Part shown: positions 55,301 to 62,589 of the stretch, in pieces
Numbering within the stretch: position 1 is the first letter of the stretch
Layout of the letters: each line of letters starts with the position of its first letter
From: Arenibacter troitsensis
Lineage (GTDB): Bacteria; Bacteroidota; Bacteroidia; Flavobacteriales; Flavobacteriaceae
Assembly (NCBI RefSeq): GCF_900177645.1
Contig: NZ_FXAO01000001.1
Span: forward strand, 1,018,712-1,082,711
DNA: 64,000 bases
Direction of reading: 5' to 3'
Program-made: the position numbers and the translations under genes
Notes under the pieces: generated by a model
What the model saw: only the letters and a program-made list of their open reading frames with translations
What the model was told of the DNA's origin: nothing
Database searches by the model: none

Positions 55301-57332
55301 CTACTACTGTCCGGGAAGTGAAATTTAGATTCCCATCCTTGAAATTAAGGTTGATGTTGCCTTTTCCGTTACGGATTTTTCCATTGAGATCGAGATTTGA
55401 AAAGTCGTAATTTTTGAAGGAAAGCTGGGTGAATTTGGAATCCATTTCAGCATTCAAAGTATTGGCACTGCTACCGCTTCCGGATGCATTTATAGTAAAT
55501 GCTGCAGTGCCCAGTTGATCATTTTTCAACAACTTGCCCAATTGTAGATCGCTCACTTGAAGGTTACCGTTAAAGTTAATCGTATTTAGATTGGAATAGT
55601 TTCCCGTGATTTGGGCAGTGCCTTCGGGAATTTTTATAAGGGCTTTCCCGGAAACGTTTTTTAAACTGCCCTTCGCCTGGGCTTCGACCATAATAGTCTG
55701 GGGCAGCGAAATATTCAGGTCCTTTTCGGTTACAAATAACTCTAGGTCCGCAATGGTGGAGGTGGCTTTGAAGGTTGGAATATCGAAGGAAAGTGAATCG
55801 GGTTCGGTTACCCGGAATAGTTTGCCTTCCCCTGTCAGGGCAGTGTTGCTCCAATTCAAGTTTAATTTGGGAATGTTCAGATCATTAAGTGTTCCCTGTA
55901 TATTTAAATTGCCACTAATGGGATGCTGTTGGCCAATGGTAAAATATTCATTTTCTGCTAGGGTAGGCTCAAAATAAAGGGCATCCTGAAGTGCCAGTTT
56001 TATCTGGTTGAATTGCAGGTCTACCTTTGTGTTCCCTGGGGACTCTATTAGTTTTTCTATTGAAGGATAGGCCACTTCCAGTGTTCCATCCAAGTTACTT
56101 GAGCCAGTCTCCATTTTTAATCCCGAAATGGAGGCCGAGGTATCGTTTAGATTGGCGTACATGGCTAAATTGTTTAGAGTGAAGCCACTTTTTTCCAAGA
56201 ATGAAAATCGGTCCAAGTTTAGACTGGCATTTTGAGGTTGGTACTTGACGTCCGTTGCGTTCAAAGTAAGATTGGATAAGGCGATATGGTTGGGGTTAAA
56301 TTGCCCTATGGACGATGGAGTATTGTTTATCTGGTAAAGCAAAGAATTGTTTTCGAGGGAAATTTTATTTGCCGCCAAAGCGAAATTGGGCCAAGAAAAG
56401 GCCGACATTTTTGTGGAAATCTCAGTAGAATCCGTAACCACTGGGTTATCCTTTTGGAGTTGTAGGGAAATATCCGAGTTTTTTAAGGAGAACAATGCTA
56501 TTTCCACCTCGTTCGTAGCAAGTTCAGCTTTGGGTAGGTCCAGTTTAAATTCCCCCAAACGTACCTTTGCCACTACATTTTCAGCTAAGGAATTGTAATC
56601 TATTAGAATATTGTTCAAATTTAGTTCGTTGACCACCAAGTAAGGATGTTTTGTGTCCGGATTGTCCTGAGGGGCAAAAGGTTTGCTTTGTTTGTATTGG
56701 ATTTTGGTATCCGATAGAGTTACCTCGTCCAACTCGTAATGCATGGTTTCAAGATCGGTCTTATTGGCATTTAAATATAGGGAGCCCATGTGCAGTTTGG
56801 CCTCTAAACCCGAAGCCCTATCATTATAGGATAGTTTAAAGTCGGAAAAATCAAGAGTACCTACTTTTACCTTCATTGGCCTGGCATCTGATTTTTGGGT
56901 AATGGTATCCTCCGATGCCAAGGCGTCAATGAGAAATTGGTAATTAAATTTCTCCGAATCGGAATTTCGTTCAATCTGAGCGCGTAAACCAGCCCATTTA
57001 AGTGACTGTATGTTCAATTCATTTTGGAACCACAGGACTCTAAGAGGTACATTTGCCTCCATGGTTTTGGAATACAGTAGGGTATCCCCTTTTTGATCCT
57101 CCAGGTATAGTCCTTTTAAAAAAGCGTTCCCAGAAAAAGTTATAAATAGTTGGTCTATTTCAACTTTGGTGTTGGTCCTGTCGGATATGTAATGTGTTGC
57201 CTTGTTTACGATGAAATTCTGGGCCCATGGGCTTCTAATGATAAGTATCAATGCAATAAAAAGCAAAGCAACTACCAAAACAACTTTGGCGGCCCTTCTA
57301 AGAAATCGATATTTTGACTTGGTTGTTGTCAT
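52344..57332 (-). CDS. tamB: TamB/AsmA-like translocation and assembly protein
   Basis: A 1662-residue inner-membrane-anchored periplasmic protein. One N-terminal membrane segment (KVVLVVALLFIALILIIRSPW) precedes a very long beta-rich groove of the AsmA/TamB/YhdP type, and the DUF490 (TamB C-terminal) domain includes TGRYELNSGHYETSLYNLV and LSFRLDMPENEQG. The ATG at 57332 (MTTTKSKYR) is preferred to 57356. It is the bridge component for TamL, with lipid or outer-membrane protein transport as the suspected role. It overlaps tamL by 8 bases, making one operon. Confidence 0.93.
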   Translation of the reverse strand: MTTTKSKYRFLRRAAKVVLVVALLFIALILIIRSPWAQNFIVNKATHYISDRTNTKVEIDQLFITFSGNAFLKGLYLEDQKGDTLLYSKTMEANVPLRVLWFQNELNIQSLKWAGLRAQIERNSDSEKFNYQFLIDALASEDTITQKSDARPMKVKVGTLDFSDFKLSYNDRASGLEAKLHMGSLYLNANKTDLETMHYELDEVTLSDTKIQYKQSKPFAPQDNPDTKHPYLVVNELNLNNILIDYNSLAENVVAKVRLGEFKLDLPKAELATNEVEIALFSLKNSDISLQLQKDNPVVTDSTEISTKMSAFSWPNFALAANKISLENNSLLYQINNTPSSIGQFNPNHIALSNLTLNATDVKYQPQNASLNLDRFSFLEKSGFTLNNLAMYANLNDTSASISGLKMETGSSNLDGTLEVAYPSIEKLIESPGNTKVDLQFNQIKLALQDALYFEPTLAENEYFTIGQQHPISGNLNIQGTLNDLNIPKLNLNWSNTALTGEGKLFRVTEPDSLSFDIPTFKATSTIADLELFVTEKDLNISLPQTIMVEAQAKGSLKNVSGKALIKIPEGTAQITGNYSNLNTINFNGNLQVSDLQLGKLLKNDQLGTAAFTINASGSGSSANTLNAEMDSKFTQLSFKNYDFSNLDLNGKIRNGKGNINLNFKDGNLNFTSRTVVDLDSSNSKYGLQLNVIGADLQALGITTENIKAGLEMEADFTGNPKDFILDASIKNGVAVYDGQQYQMGEVEIKSKIDTLNTEVAIISDFLRGNLYSNGSPQGINISLKQYFKNYFQDSIVHSSAADTLKLKMELKLIPNSILTKVFLKDLEQLDSISAHANFDAAKRTLESGLQIPYARYKGMALDSLSFSINGDAGNLNFKAGLANLLADPVDLGRTLFEGRLDNRQLLVDFSSYDGHEKIMHIASEITLDRDTTLLHINPLELIINKKEWTIPQDNQISISDNLLEFHKVTLERNLQKLSLVSTDSETEEKPLRLSFEQFKLQTFMGMLNPYRPLATGIVNGDFTLENLFGATGIVADFNITDLEVLEHALGHLSLNANSKTNGTYDFNLALKGGGADIDLNGDYAASETGAQLNLDLDLNRIDLQFIEKFSQGSLKDSHGTLSGNIVVSGTTSSPLYSGSVNFKDTDFNVATLNSVYRISDETLKIDNKGIYLDNFQITDVNGSNFIVNGSIGTEELTNPKFNISLNAQQFQALNSTKDDNELFYGKSSFDLDLSVKGYLRLPVIEGRIRVRKITDITYVVPKEQLDVQEREGVVLFVNRENPDAILTRNDQEETPAFFSGMDINVILEIADDSDFNIIIDERTGDNLKVSGNGTLNLNIKPNGSTNLTGRYELNSGHYETSLYNLVRRRFEINPGSTIVWQGVPTDAKLDVTAVYEVATSASPLMSSVISGEDISVVNKYRQVLPFLVYLNVEGELLEPKLSFRLDMPENEQGSLGGAVYGRVQQLNQQEAELNKQVFSLLALNRFYPYSGSDGSLGGTAAIARDNVNKVLSGQINAFSDKVFGKSGFEIDFDLDSFTDYQGESPQDRTQLNINAKKKLFDDRLVVTAGSALDVEGSAQSGQEETPIIGNVSLEYLLTKDGRFRLRGFRKNEYENIIDGQLIVTGIALIFNREFNKFSQLFNPLKETNTSEDKDKEDKKNE

Positions 57333-57656
57333 AGTTCGTAGCCCAAAGATCATCATTAGCGAAATAGAAAATGCGCTTTTACGATACTTATGCTAACTTA
57401 TTAAATAAAATATACGGTTAAAGGGTATTAGTTCAAATATATTAGGCAATAATTGGCAGGTTTGGTTGGTGGCTAATGGGGTATTGGGGCAAGATTGGAT
57501 TTTATTGAGCCTGGATTTTTGGGGAAAAGGACCTATTCTTGTAATTAAAATGTAGGTATAGAAATTATAAAATATATTTGCCGGCATGGAGTCGCAGTAT
57601 TGGCGACAAAAAATAGTAGTGAAAAAATTAACATTAATTAATTAGCGTGTAATTAA
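57333..57656. other. Divergent promoter region of tamBL and the DUF808 gene
   Basis: A 324-base gap between divergent genes. I found no full TAnnTTTG/TTG pair on either strand, no strong hairpin and no credible coding frame. It must hold the two promoters. Confidence 0.4.
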
Positions 57657-58553
57657 ATGGCATCAGGATTTTTTGCTTTGCTGGACGATATTGCCAGTTT
57701 AATGGATGATGTTGGGGCAATGACAAAAATTGCAGGTAAGAAAACGGCCGGCATTTTGGGAGATGACTTGGCGGTAAATGCCGAAAAGGCTTCTGGTTTT
57801 GTTTCTTCTAGGGAAATTCCAGTGCTGTGGGCCATTACAAAAGGGTCCATACTGAACAAATTGATTATTCTTCCCATTGCCTTTTTGCTCAGTGCATTTG
57901 TGCCGATTGCGGTTACGGTAATCTTGGTGTTGGGCGGACTTTATCTATCCTATGAAGGGGCCGAGAAGATCTATGAATTTTTTGTACCCCACAATCACCC
58001 AAAGGAAGAGAAAGCAAAAACTTATTTAACTAAAAATGAAATCTTGTTTTTGGAACAGGAAAAAATTAAGTCGGCAATTATAACCGATTTTATTCTCTCT
58101 GTAGAAATAGTCATCATAGCTCTAGGAACAGTTGTTCAGGAGTCCATTTGGACACAGGTAATGGTAGTTACCATAATAGCTCTGGTGGCAACAGCAGGGG
58201 TATACGGAATAGTAGCGCTGATCGTAAGGATGGACGATTTTGGATTAAAACTTATAGAGCTTAATGGGAAGAAGAACAGTCTATCCGATTCTGTTGGCAG
58301 GTTTTTGGTAGGAGCACTGCCTGTTGTTATAAAAAGTTTATCGGTAATTGGAACTATTGCCCTCGTTCTGGTGTCCGGAGGTATTTTTGTGCATAACCTG
58401 GATTTTCTTCATCATTGGTTAGAGGCATTGCCAGCCATAGTGGGGGAATTTTTGGCCGGTCTGGTTATAGGTTTCATTTGTTTGTTGGTGGTCATTGTAT
58501 TTAAGAAGGTTTTGCCTATGATATGGCCAAATCGAAATAACCACCACCAATAA
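57657..58553 (+). CDS. DUF808 family inner-membrane protein
   Basis: A 298-residue protein starting MASGFFALLDDIASLMDDV, the signature of DUF808 (YedI). It continues with KTAGILGDDLAVNAEKASGF and several membrane segments (LIILPIAFLLSAFVPIAVTVILVLGG, IILSVEIVIIALGTVV region, LVATAGVYGIVALIVRM, LSVIGTIALVLVSGGIF, LVIGFICLLVVIVF). Function is not known. It stands alone between tamB (divergent) and a convergent minus-strand operon. Confidence 0.92.
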   Translation: MASGFFALLDDIASLMDDVGAMTKIAGKKTAGILGDDLAVNAEKASGFVSSREIPVLWAITKGSILNKLIILPIAFLLSAFVPIAVTVILVLGGLYLSYEGAEKIYEFFVPHNHPKEEKAKTYLTKNEILFLEQEKIKSAIITDFILSVEIVIIALGTVVQESIWTQVMVVTIIALVATAGVYGIVALIVRMDDFGLKLIELNGKKNSLSDSVGRFLVGALPVVIKSLSVIGTIALVLVSGGIFVHNLDFLHHWLEALPAIVGEFLAGLVIGFICLLVVIVFKKVLPMIWPNRNNHHQ

Positions 58554-58601
58554 ATATTGATAAATATGCCGTTTAAAACTAGGGAGAAGCCATTTTGGCA
58601 A

Positions 58602-58817
58602 CTATTCTAAGTTTGATTGCAGCGCTAAGCTATTTCTTAGCTCCATGTCCGATATCCATTGGAAATTTATGGGATACCATTGGTCTTTGAGGATGGTCCC
58701 ATTTGATGACTCAACCCTATTTCTTTTTAAATAAACCTGATTGTCCTCGGAGAAAACATGTTGGGTCTCAATTACATCATGGCAAATGCTGCAGAGCGTA
58801 TTGGTTCTATTTTTCAT
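58602..58817 (-). CDS. Small hypothetical protein with CxxC motif
   Basis: A 71-residue frame that begins one base after the stop of the upstream beta-barrel gene (58819), which suggests translational coupling. The N-terminus has LCSICHDVIETQHVF, a CxxCH pair that could bind metal, then a mixed polar region. I do not recognise a family. A chance frame cannot be excluded since the downstream end lies in the short convergent gap with the DUF808 gene. Confidence 0.4.
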   Translation of the reverse strand: MKNRTNTLCSICHDVIETQHVFSEDNQVYLKRNRVESSNGTILKDQWYPINFQWISDMELRNSLALQSNLE

Positions 58818-58818
58818 G

Positions 58819-59487
58819 TTAAAAATTTTTCTTATATCTGTTCCTGCCCATGTTAAAAATACCTACTTTAACACCTATCCCTGCCGAGAAACCATTTATG
58901 CGCTTAAGGCGGTCAAAGTTATCGGTGTCGTTTACACTACTGGAAAACCGGTACTTTACTCCAGCTTCCAATTGTAAATACCTGGAAATATTGAACAAGG
59001 CGTTGATCCCCGGTTCAACTATAAATAGGGCCTGTGCATTATCTTCAAATTCTTGTTCGTCAAAATCATGGTCGTTGTAGTTGTCATCTATGTAACCCAT
59101 GCCTCCAGCTCCAATCAGCACTGGAAAGGATAGGTTTACCAAAGACTTGCTAAAGAAGATGGGTTCTAAATGTAATCCTCCGTAGGCCCCAATTAGATCT
59201 TCATCATAACTGGATATGCCTCGGTAAACGTTTTGATCCGAATAAAAGAAGGTACCTACAAAACCTATTTCGAATTGTTGGTTGGCCACGTAGGCCACTT
59301 TTAAACTGGTAAAATAGGTGTCCTTATCCTTAATTTCCCCATAGTGGGTCGTTAAACCTAGATAGACCCCGTGTACTACGTTGTTTCGATCGTTAAACTC
59401 TACATAATCGCCATTAGTGTCCTGGGCATAAGTAGTGTTTAGGAAACCCAATAAAAGGGGAAGTAAAATTGCTTTGTTTAATTTCAT
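58819..59487 (-). CDS. Predicted outer-membrane beta-barrel protein
   Basis: A 222-residue secreted protein with a signal peptide ending at TTYAQ. The rest alternates polar and aromatic residues in strands, for example GVYLGLTTHYGEI, YFTSLKVAYVANQQFEIGFVGTFFYS, GLHLEPIFF and LQLEAGVKYRFS, with an acidic loop (DDNYNDHDFDEQEFED). It looks like a small OmpW/OmpA-like barrel, but no named family is certain. It is in the minus-strand group after the DUF4097 gene and may be the output of that sigma-factor operon. Confidence 0.75.
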   Translation of the reverse strand: MKLNKAILLPLLLGFLNTTYAQDTNGDYVEFNDRNNVVHGVYLGLTTHYGEIKDKDTYFTSLKVAYVANQQFEIGFVGTFFYSDQNVYRGISSYDEDLIGAYGGLHLEPIFFSKSLVNLSFPVLIGAGGMGYIDDNYNDHDFDEQEFEDNAQALFIVEPGINALFNISRYLQLEAGVKYRFSSSVNDTDNFDRLKRINGFSAGIGVKVGIFNMGRNRYKKNF

Positions 59488-59562
59488 ACTGTTTTATTTT
59501 TGATTGATGATGTTATAGTAGACAACAAATGCTGTAAAAAGTTGCACGTTTTTATATTTTTT

Positions 59563-60651
59563 TTAATGTTCCTTTAAAAGAATTACTCCTTTTTCTCCCG
59601 TAATGGAAATAGAACCTTGTTTGGAATTACCGTAGGTAGCCTTTATATCGCGTATTCTTTTTCCCTTATCCACCATTTGGGTTTCTACGTTTTCGAAGGT
59701 TTTTGGTAGGCGCAACAGACCTTCTTCCAAGGTGGCATTAAACCTGAAGGAGAAATCCTGAACATTAAGAACAATTTCTGAGGATTGTTGCTGAATGTTA
59801 ATCTGGGCATCCGCACTGTGAATGTTAGATACTTTAAATTCTGCGATTTTCATGACCAGATCAATTTCATCATCCAAATTTGCCAGTGCCACATTGGAGA
59901 ATTCCAATGCCCCATGTATGGCTTCCACGGCATCAATGGTAATTTCATCCTTGCTGGAATAGAGTTCCAAGGAGGAAATTTCCTCTACATCTATAACCGA
60001 ACCGCTACTGGTGAGTCTTAAGTCCTTGGATTTGCCAAGGGACAAACTGCCATTTTTTAAATTGATGCTTCCAAAATGTATATTCTTGGCCTTCAGCTTA
60101 CCGTATTTTAGGACAATATCTGCGTTTTTAAGGTTCTTGTTGATCCAAATATCCCCATGCTGCACGTCTATTTTTAATTTGCCGGTCCAATCCTCTAGAA
60201 TTACGTCGCCAAACTTATTGTTAATATCCACCACCGCATTGACCGGTAAATAAATGGAATAATTAATCTGTACATTGCTTCGGTCAAAGTCGAACGGATT
60301 TGCTTTACTGAAATACTCGGCTAAAAAGCCTTTATTTTTTTCGGCTATTTCCGATCTAATAGTTATAAAATCGGTCATTACCTTAATGTTGGATTCAATA
60401 CGATCCAATAGGTTTTGTGCATTTTCCCTTTTTTTATGGGAGGTAACGATATCTACAGTAATGGAAATATTGTTCTTGGACCAACCATGAATGGTTATGT
60501 TGCCATATTTATTATCTACTTGGAGTTCTCCAGCATTGGTCATTTCAAAAGTCTCCGATATGGTTTTCGATACTTTTTCCTGTGCTAGCATTATATTGGC
60601 CATAAGGACCATAGCTAGGCATAATAGCGAGTTTTTATAAGGTGTATCCAT
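59563..60651 (-). CDS. DUF4097-like beta-helix adhesin-type protein
   Basis: A 362-residue secreted protein with signal peptide (SLLCLAMVLMANIMLAQ). The repeated short strands, such as ELQVDNKYGNITIHGW, VVDINNKFGDVILEDW, KIDVQHGDIWINKN and ADIVLKYGKLKAKNI, are typical of the DUF4097/GIN beta-helix. It probably faces the periplasm or cell surface. Its start overlaps the 3' end of the anti-sigma-like gene, so it is co-expressed. Function unknown; such proteins often lie with sigma/anti-sigma pairs. Confidence 0.82.
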   Translation of the reverse strand: MDTPYKNSLLCLAMVLMANIMLAQEKVSKTISETFEMTNAGELQVDNKYGNITIHGWSKNNISITVDIVTSHKKRENAQNLLDRIESNIKVMTDFITIRSEIAEKNKGFLAEYFSKANPFDFDRSNVQINYSIYLPVNAVVDINNKFGDVILEDWTGKLKIDVQHGDIWINKNLKNADIVLKYGKLKAKNIHFGSINLKNGSLSLGKSKDLRLTSSGSVIDVEEISSLELYSSKDEITIDAVEAIHGALEFSNVALANLDDEIDLVMKIAEFKVSNIHSADAQINIQQQSSEIVLNVQDFSFRFNATLEEGLLRLPKTFENVETQMVDKGKRIRDIKATYGNSKQGSISITGEKGVILLKEH

Positions 60652-61180
60652 AATCGTCATTTATCATTTTTGAATCGTTTATTTGCCTCAATAAGTTTTC
60701 TATGAGTTCAATCCTTTTTTTATAATTACCAATAATGGCTTCCAAGACCCTTTCATTGCTGAGGTTCTTTTGCATTTCCAATTTTAGTACTTCGTATTCT
60801 TCATCCAATTCATCCATGAACGATAGAAATTCCTCCTTATCCTCCCGTGATAGGTCCGGATGATCTTTCACTAATTGCACCTGATGCTGTACCAAGTTGC
60901 TATAATGCATGTCTATATCCATAAGCTCTTGGGAGACCATATTGCTTTGCCCGCCTGGCTGTTGACTGTCATAGACCGTTATACCAATTAGGAAAGAAAG
61001 TAGCAATAGCAATACAACACTGGCTGCCACTCTTAATATCGGAGACTTCCACAACGGAACTACCTTAGGCTCGGTATTGGACAGTTCCAATTCTATTTTG
61101 GACCACATTTTAGCTCTGTCCGCCTTGTGTTCGTCGAACAGTGCCTTGTTGTCCCTTATGTGTTTTTCAAAATAATCCAT
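60635..61180 (-). CDS. Membrane anti-sigma-like protein
   Basis: A 181-residue protein with a cytoplasmic N-terminus (DYFEKHIRDNKALFDEHK), one membrane segment at about 49-68 (VAASVVLLLLLSFLIGITVY) and a periplasmic helical domain rich in charged residues (REDKEEFLSFMDELDEEYEVL). Its first base is the last base of the upstream sigma gene stop. The arrangement is that of an anti-sigma factor, but no named domain is evident. The partner is presumably the adjacent sigma factor. Confidence 0.78.
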   Translation of the reverse strand: MDYFEKHIRDNKALFDEHKADRAKMWSKIELELSNTEPKVVPLWKSPILRVAASVVLLLLLSFLIGITVYDSQQPGGQSNMVSQELMDIDMHYSNLVQHQVQLVKDHPDLSREDKEEFLSFMDELDEEYEVLKLEMQKNLSNERVLEAIIGNYKKRIELIENLLRQINDSKMINDDYGYTL

Positions 61181-61719
61181 TACATTTCTTTTATAATTTC
61201 AAGTAACTTTTTCTTTGCCCTATGGTACTGTGATTTAGAGGTTGATTGTGATATTCCCAATACTTCCCCTATTTCTTCATGATCGTAGCCTTCTATTAAG
61301 TATAGATGTATGATCTGTTGGTAACCTGGTGGCAGCTTTTTAATACCTCTCTTTACTTTTTCAATATCTAGGTCCTCTACATTTTCAATAGGTTCTTCAG
61401 TGAGATGATACTCATGGTCCTCCATGGGCTCCAAAGGAATCCGTTTTAGTTTTAAATGGTTAATACTTTTATTAATGACAATTCTTTTTAGCCAAGAGCC
61501 AAAGGTGCTTTCGTATCTAAAATTTCCCAAATTCTTAAATGCCTCAACAAAACTGTCCTGAACGGTATCTTCGGCATCCTCCTTACTGCACAACATGCGC
61601 ATACTAACATTGTACATGGCATCTACATAATGTTCATACAACAGAAACTGCGAGTTTCGATCGCCCAACTTGCTTTTTTCAACAAGTTCTTGGTGTGTAA
61701 AGCGGATATTGGTTTTCAA
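61180..61719 (-). CDS. Sigma-70 family (ECF) RNA polymerase sigma factor
   Basis: A 179-residue sigma factor. Region 2 is seen as LLYEHYVDAMYNVSMRML and DAEDTVQDSFVEAFKNLG; region 4 as KLPPGYQQIIHLYLIEGYDHEEIGE plus VLGISQSTSKSQYHRAK. It heads a four- or five-gene minus-strand operon with the anti-sigma-like, DUF4097 and beta-barrel genes, so it is likely an envelope-stress or surface regulator. No full promoter consensus is clear upstream. Confidence 0.93.
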   Translation of the reverse strand: MKTNIRFTHQELVEKSKLGDRNSQFLLYEHYVDAMYNVSMRMLCSKEDAEDTVQDSFVEAFKNLGNFRYESTFGSWLKRIVINKSINHLKLKRIPLEPMEDHEYHLTEEPIENVEDLDIEKVKRGIKKLPPGYQQIIHLYLIEGYDHEEIGEVLGISQSTSKSQYHRAKKKLLEIIKEM

Positions 61720-62589
61720 CTAAAAAATTGGTTTTAAAAGTCCAAACGAGGGGAATTTCATAGTAATAGACAAATAATAGGGGCAAAAGTTGCATCTATA
61801 TGGAAAAATATTTTTCACTCTTTTATTTCGCGCTGGGTCCAACATAGTCCAATACCCTTATAGTACTATTTTTAGCTGATGGCATTATGAAGGCAAGAAT
61901 CTTATTTTTTTTCATGGTATATGCAACTTTTATTTTTTTGAAATGTCAATAGGATATGTATTGTCAGGTACGGATGAAAATTGAAATCTAGAAATCAAGT
62001 TAAAAAAACCAATGTTCCTTATAAAGGAATATGGTTCGTTATGTATTGGCTATACAATTTTGGTAAATCCTAAAATTAAGGAGTTGGGATGGACTGGTAA
62101 ATACCCAAGGTATATTAATACGCGCAAAGGTATACCCCAATAATACCATGTCCTAAAGCTTTAAAATATAGTAAACGGTATGCCAAATTTATTACACTAA
62201 AAAGATGGTCTTACTTAAAAATAAGGTTCGGATTTTCATTGCCGAACGTTTGGATGGAATTCAATTTACAATTTTGCCATGGAAATATTCAATGCCCATG
62301 GGAACCCTTTATACAGTGGACCGCCAATGGCAGTAAACAGTAATAGGTGCAGAATTAATAGGACAGTATGGTGAAATGGACTTGAGCGGGACTAAAAAAG
62401 AAATATTAACCATTTTAATTATAGAGAGAATTGGATGTAGTATCAATTAAAAAGTAATCGGCAGAGGTACCCAACACCTAGGGGGTTTATTCATCAATCA
62501 AAACTAAAGGTAACGGCAAAGGCCTGTTTTGGGTACAAAATCATAGAAATAAACGAATTATCAATAATGAAAAATTCAACAATCAAAGA
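61720..62589. other. Long intergenic region before the TonB receptor
   Basis: An 870-base gap between divergent genes. It is AT-rich. A 21-codon leader-like frame at 61887-61952 (MKARILFFFMVYATFIFLKCQ) might be a relic. A GTTCGG/CCGAAC hairpin is at 62226-62247, and TTTTGGGTACAAAA is a small palindrome at 62527-62540, close to the receptor start. I see no RNA gene or complete coding frame. Confidence 0.4.
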
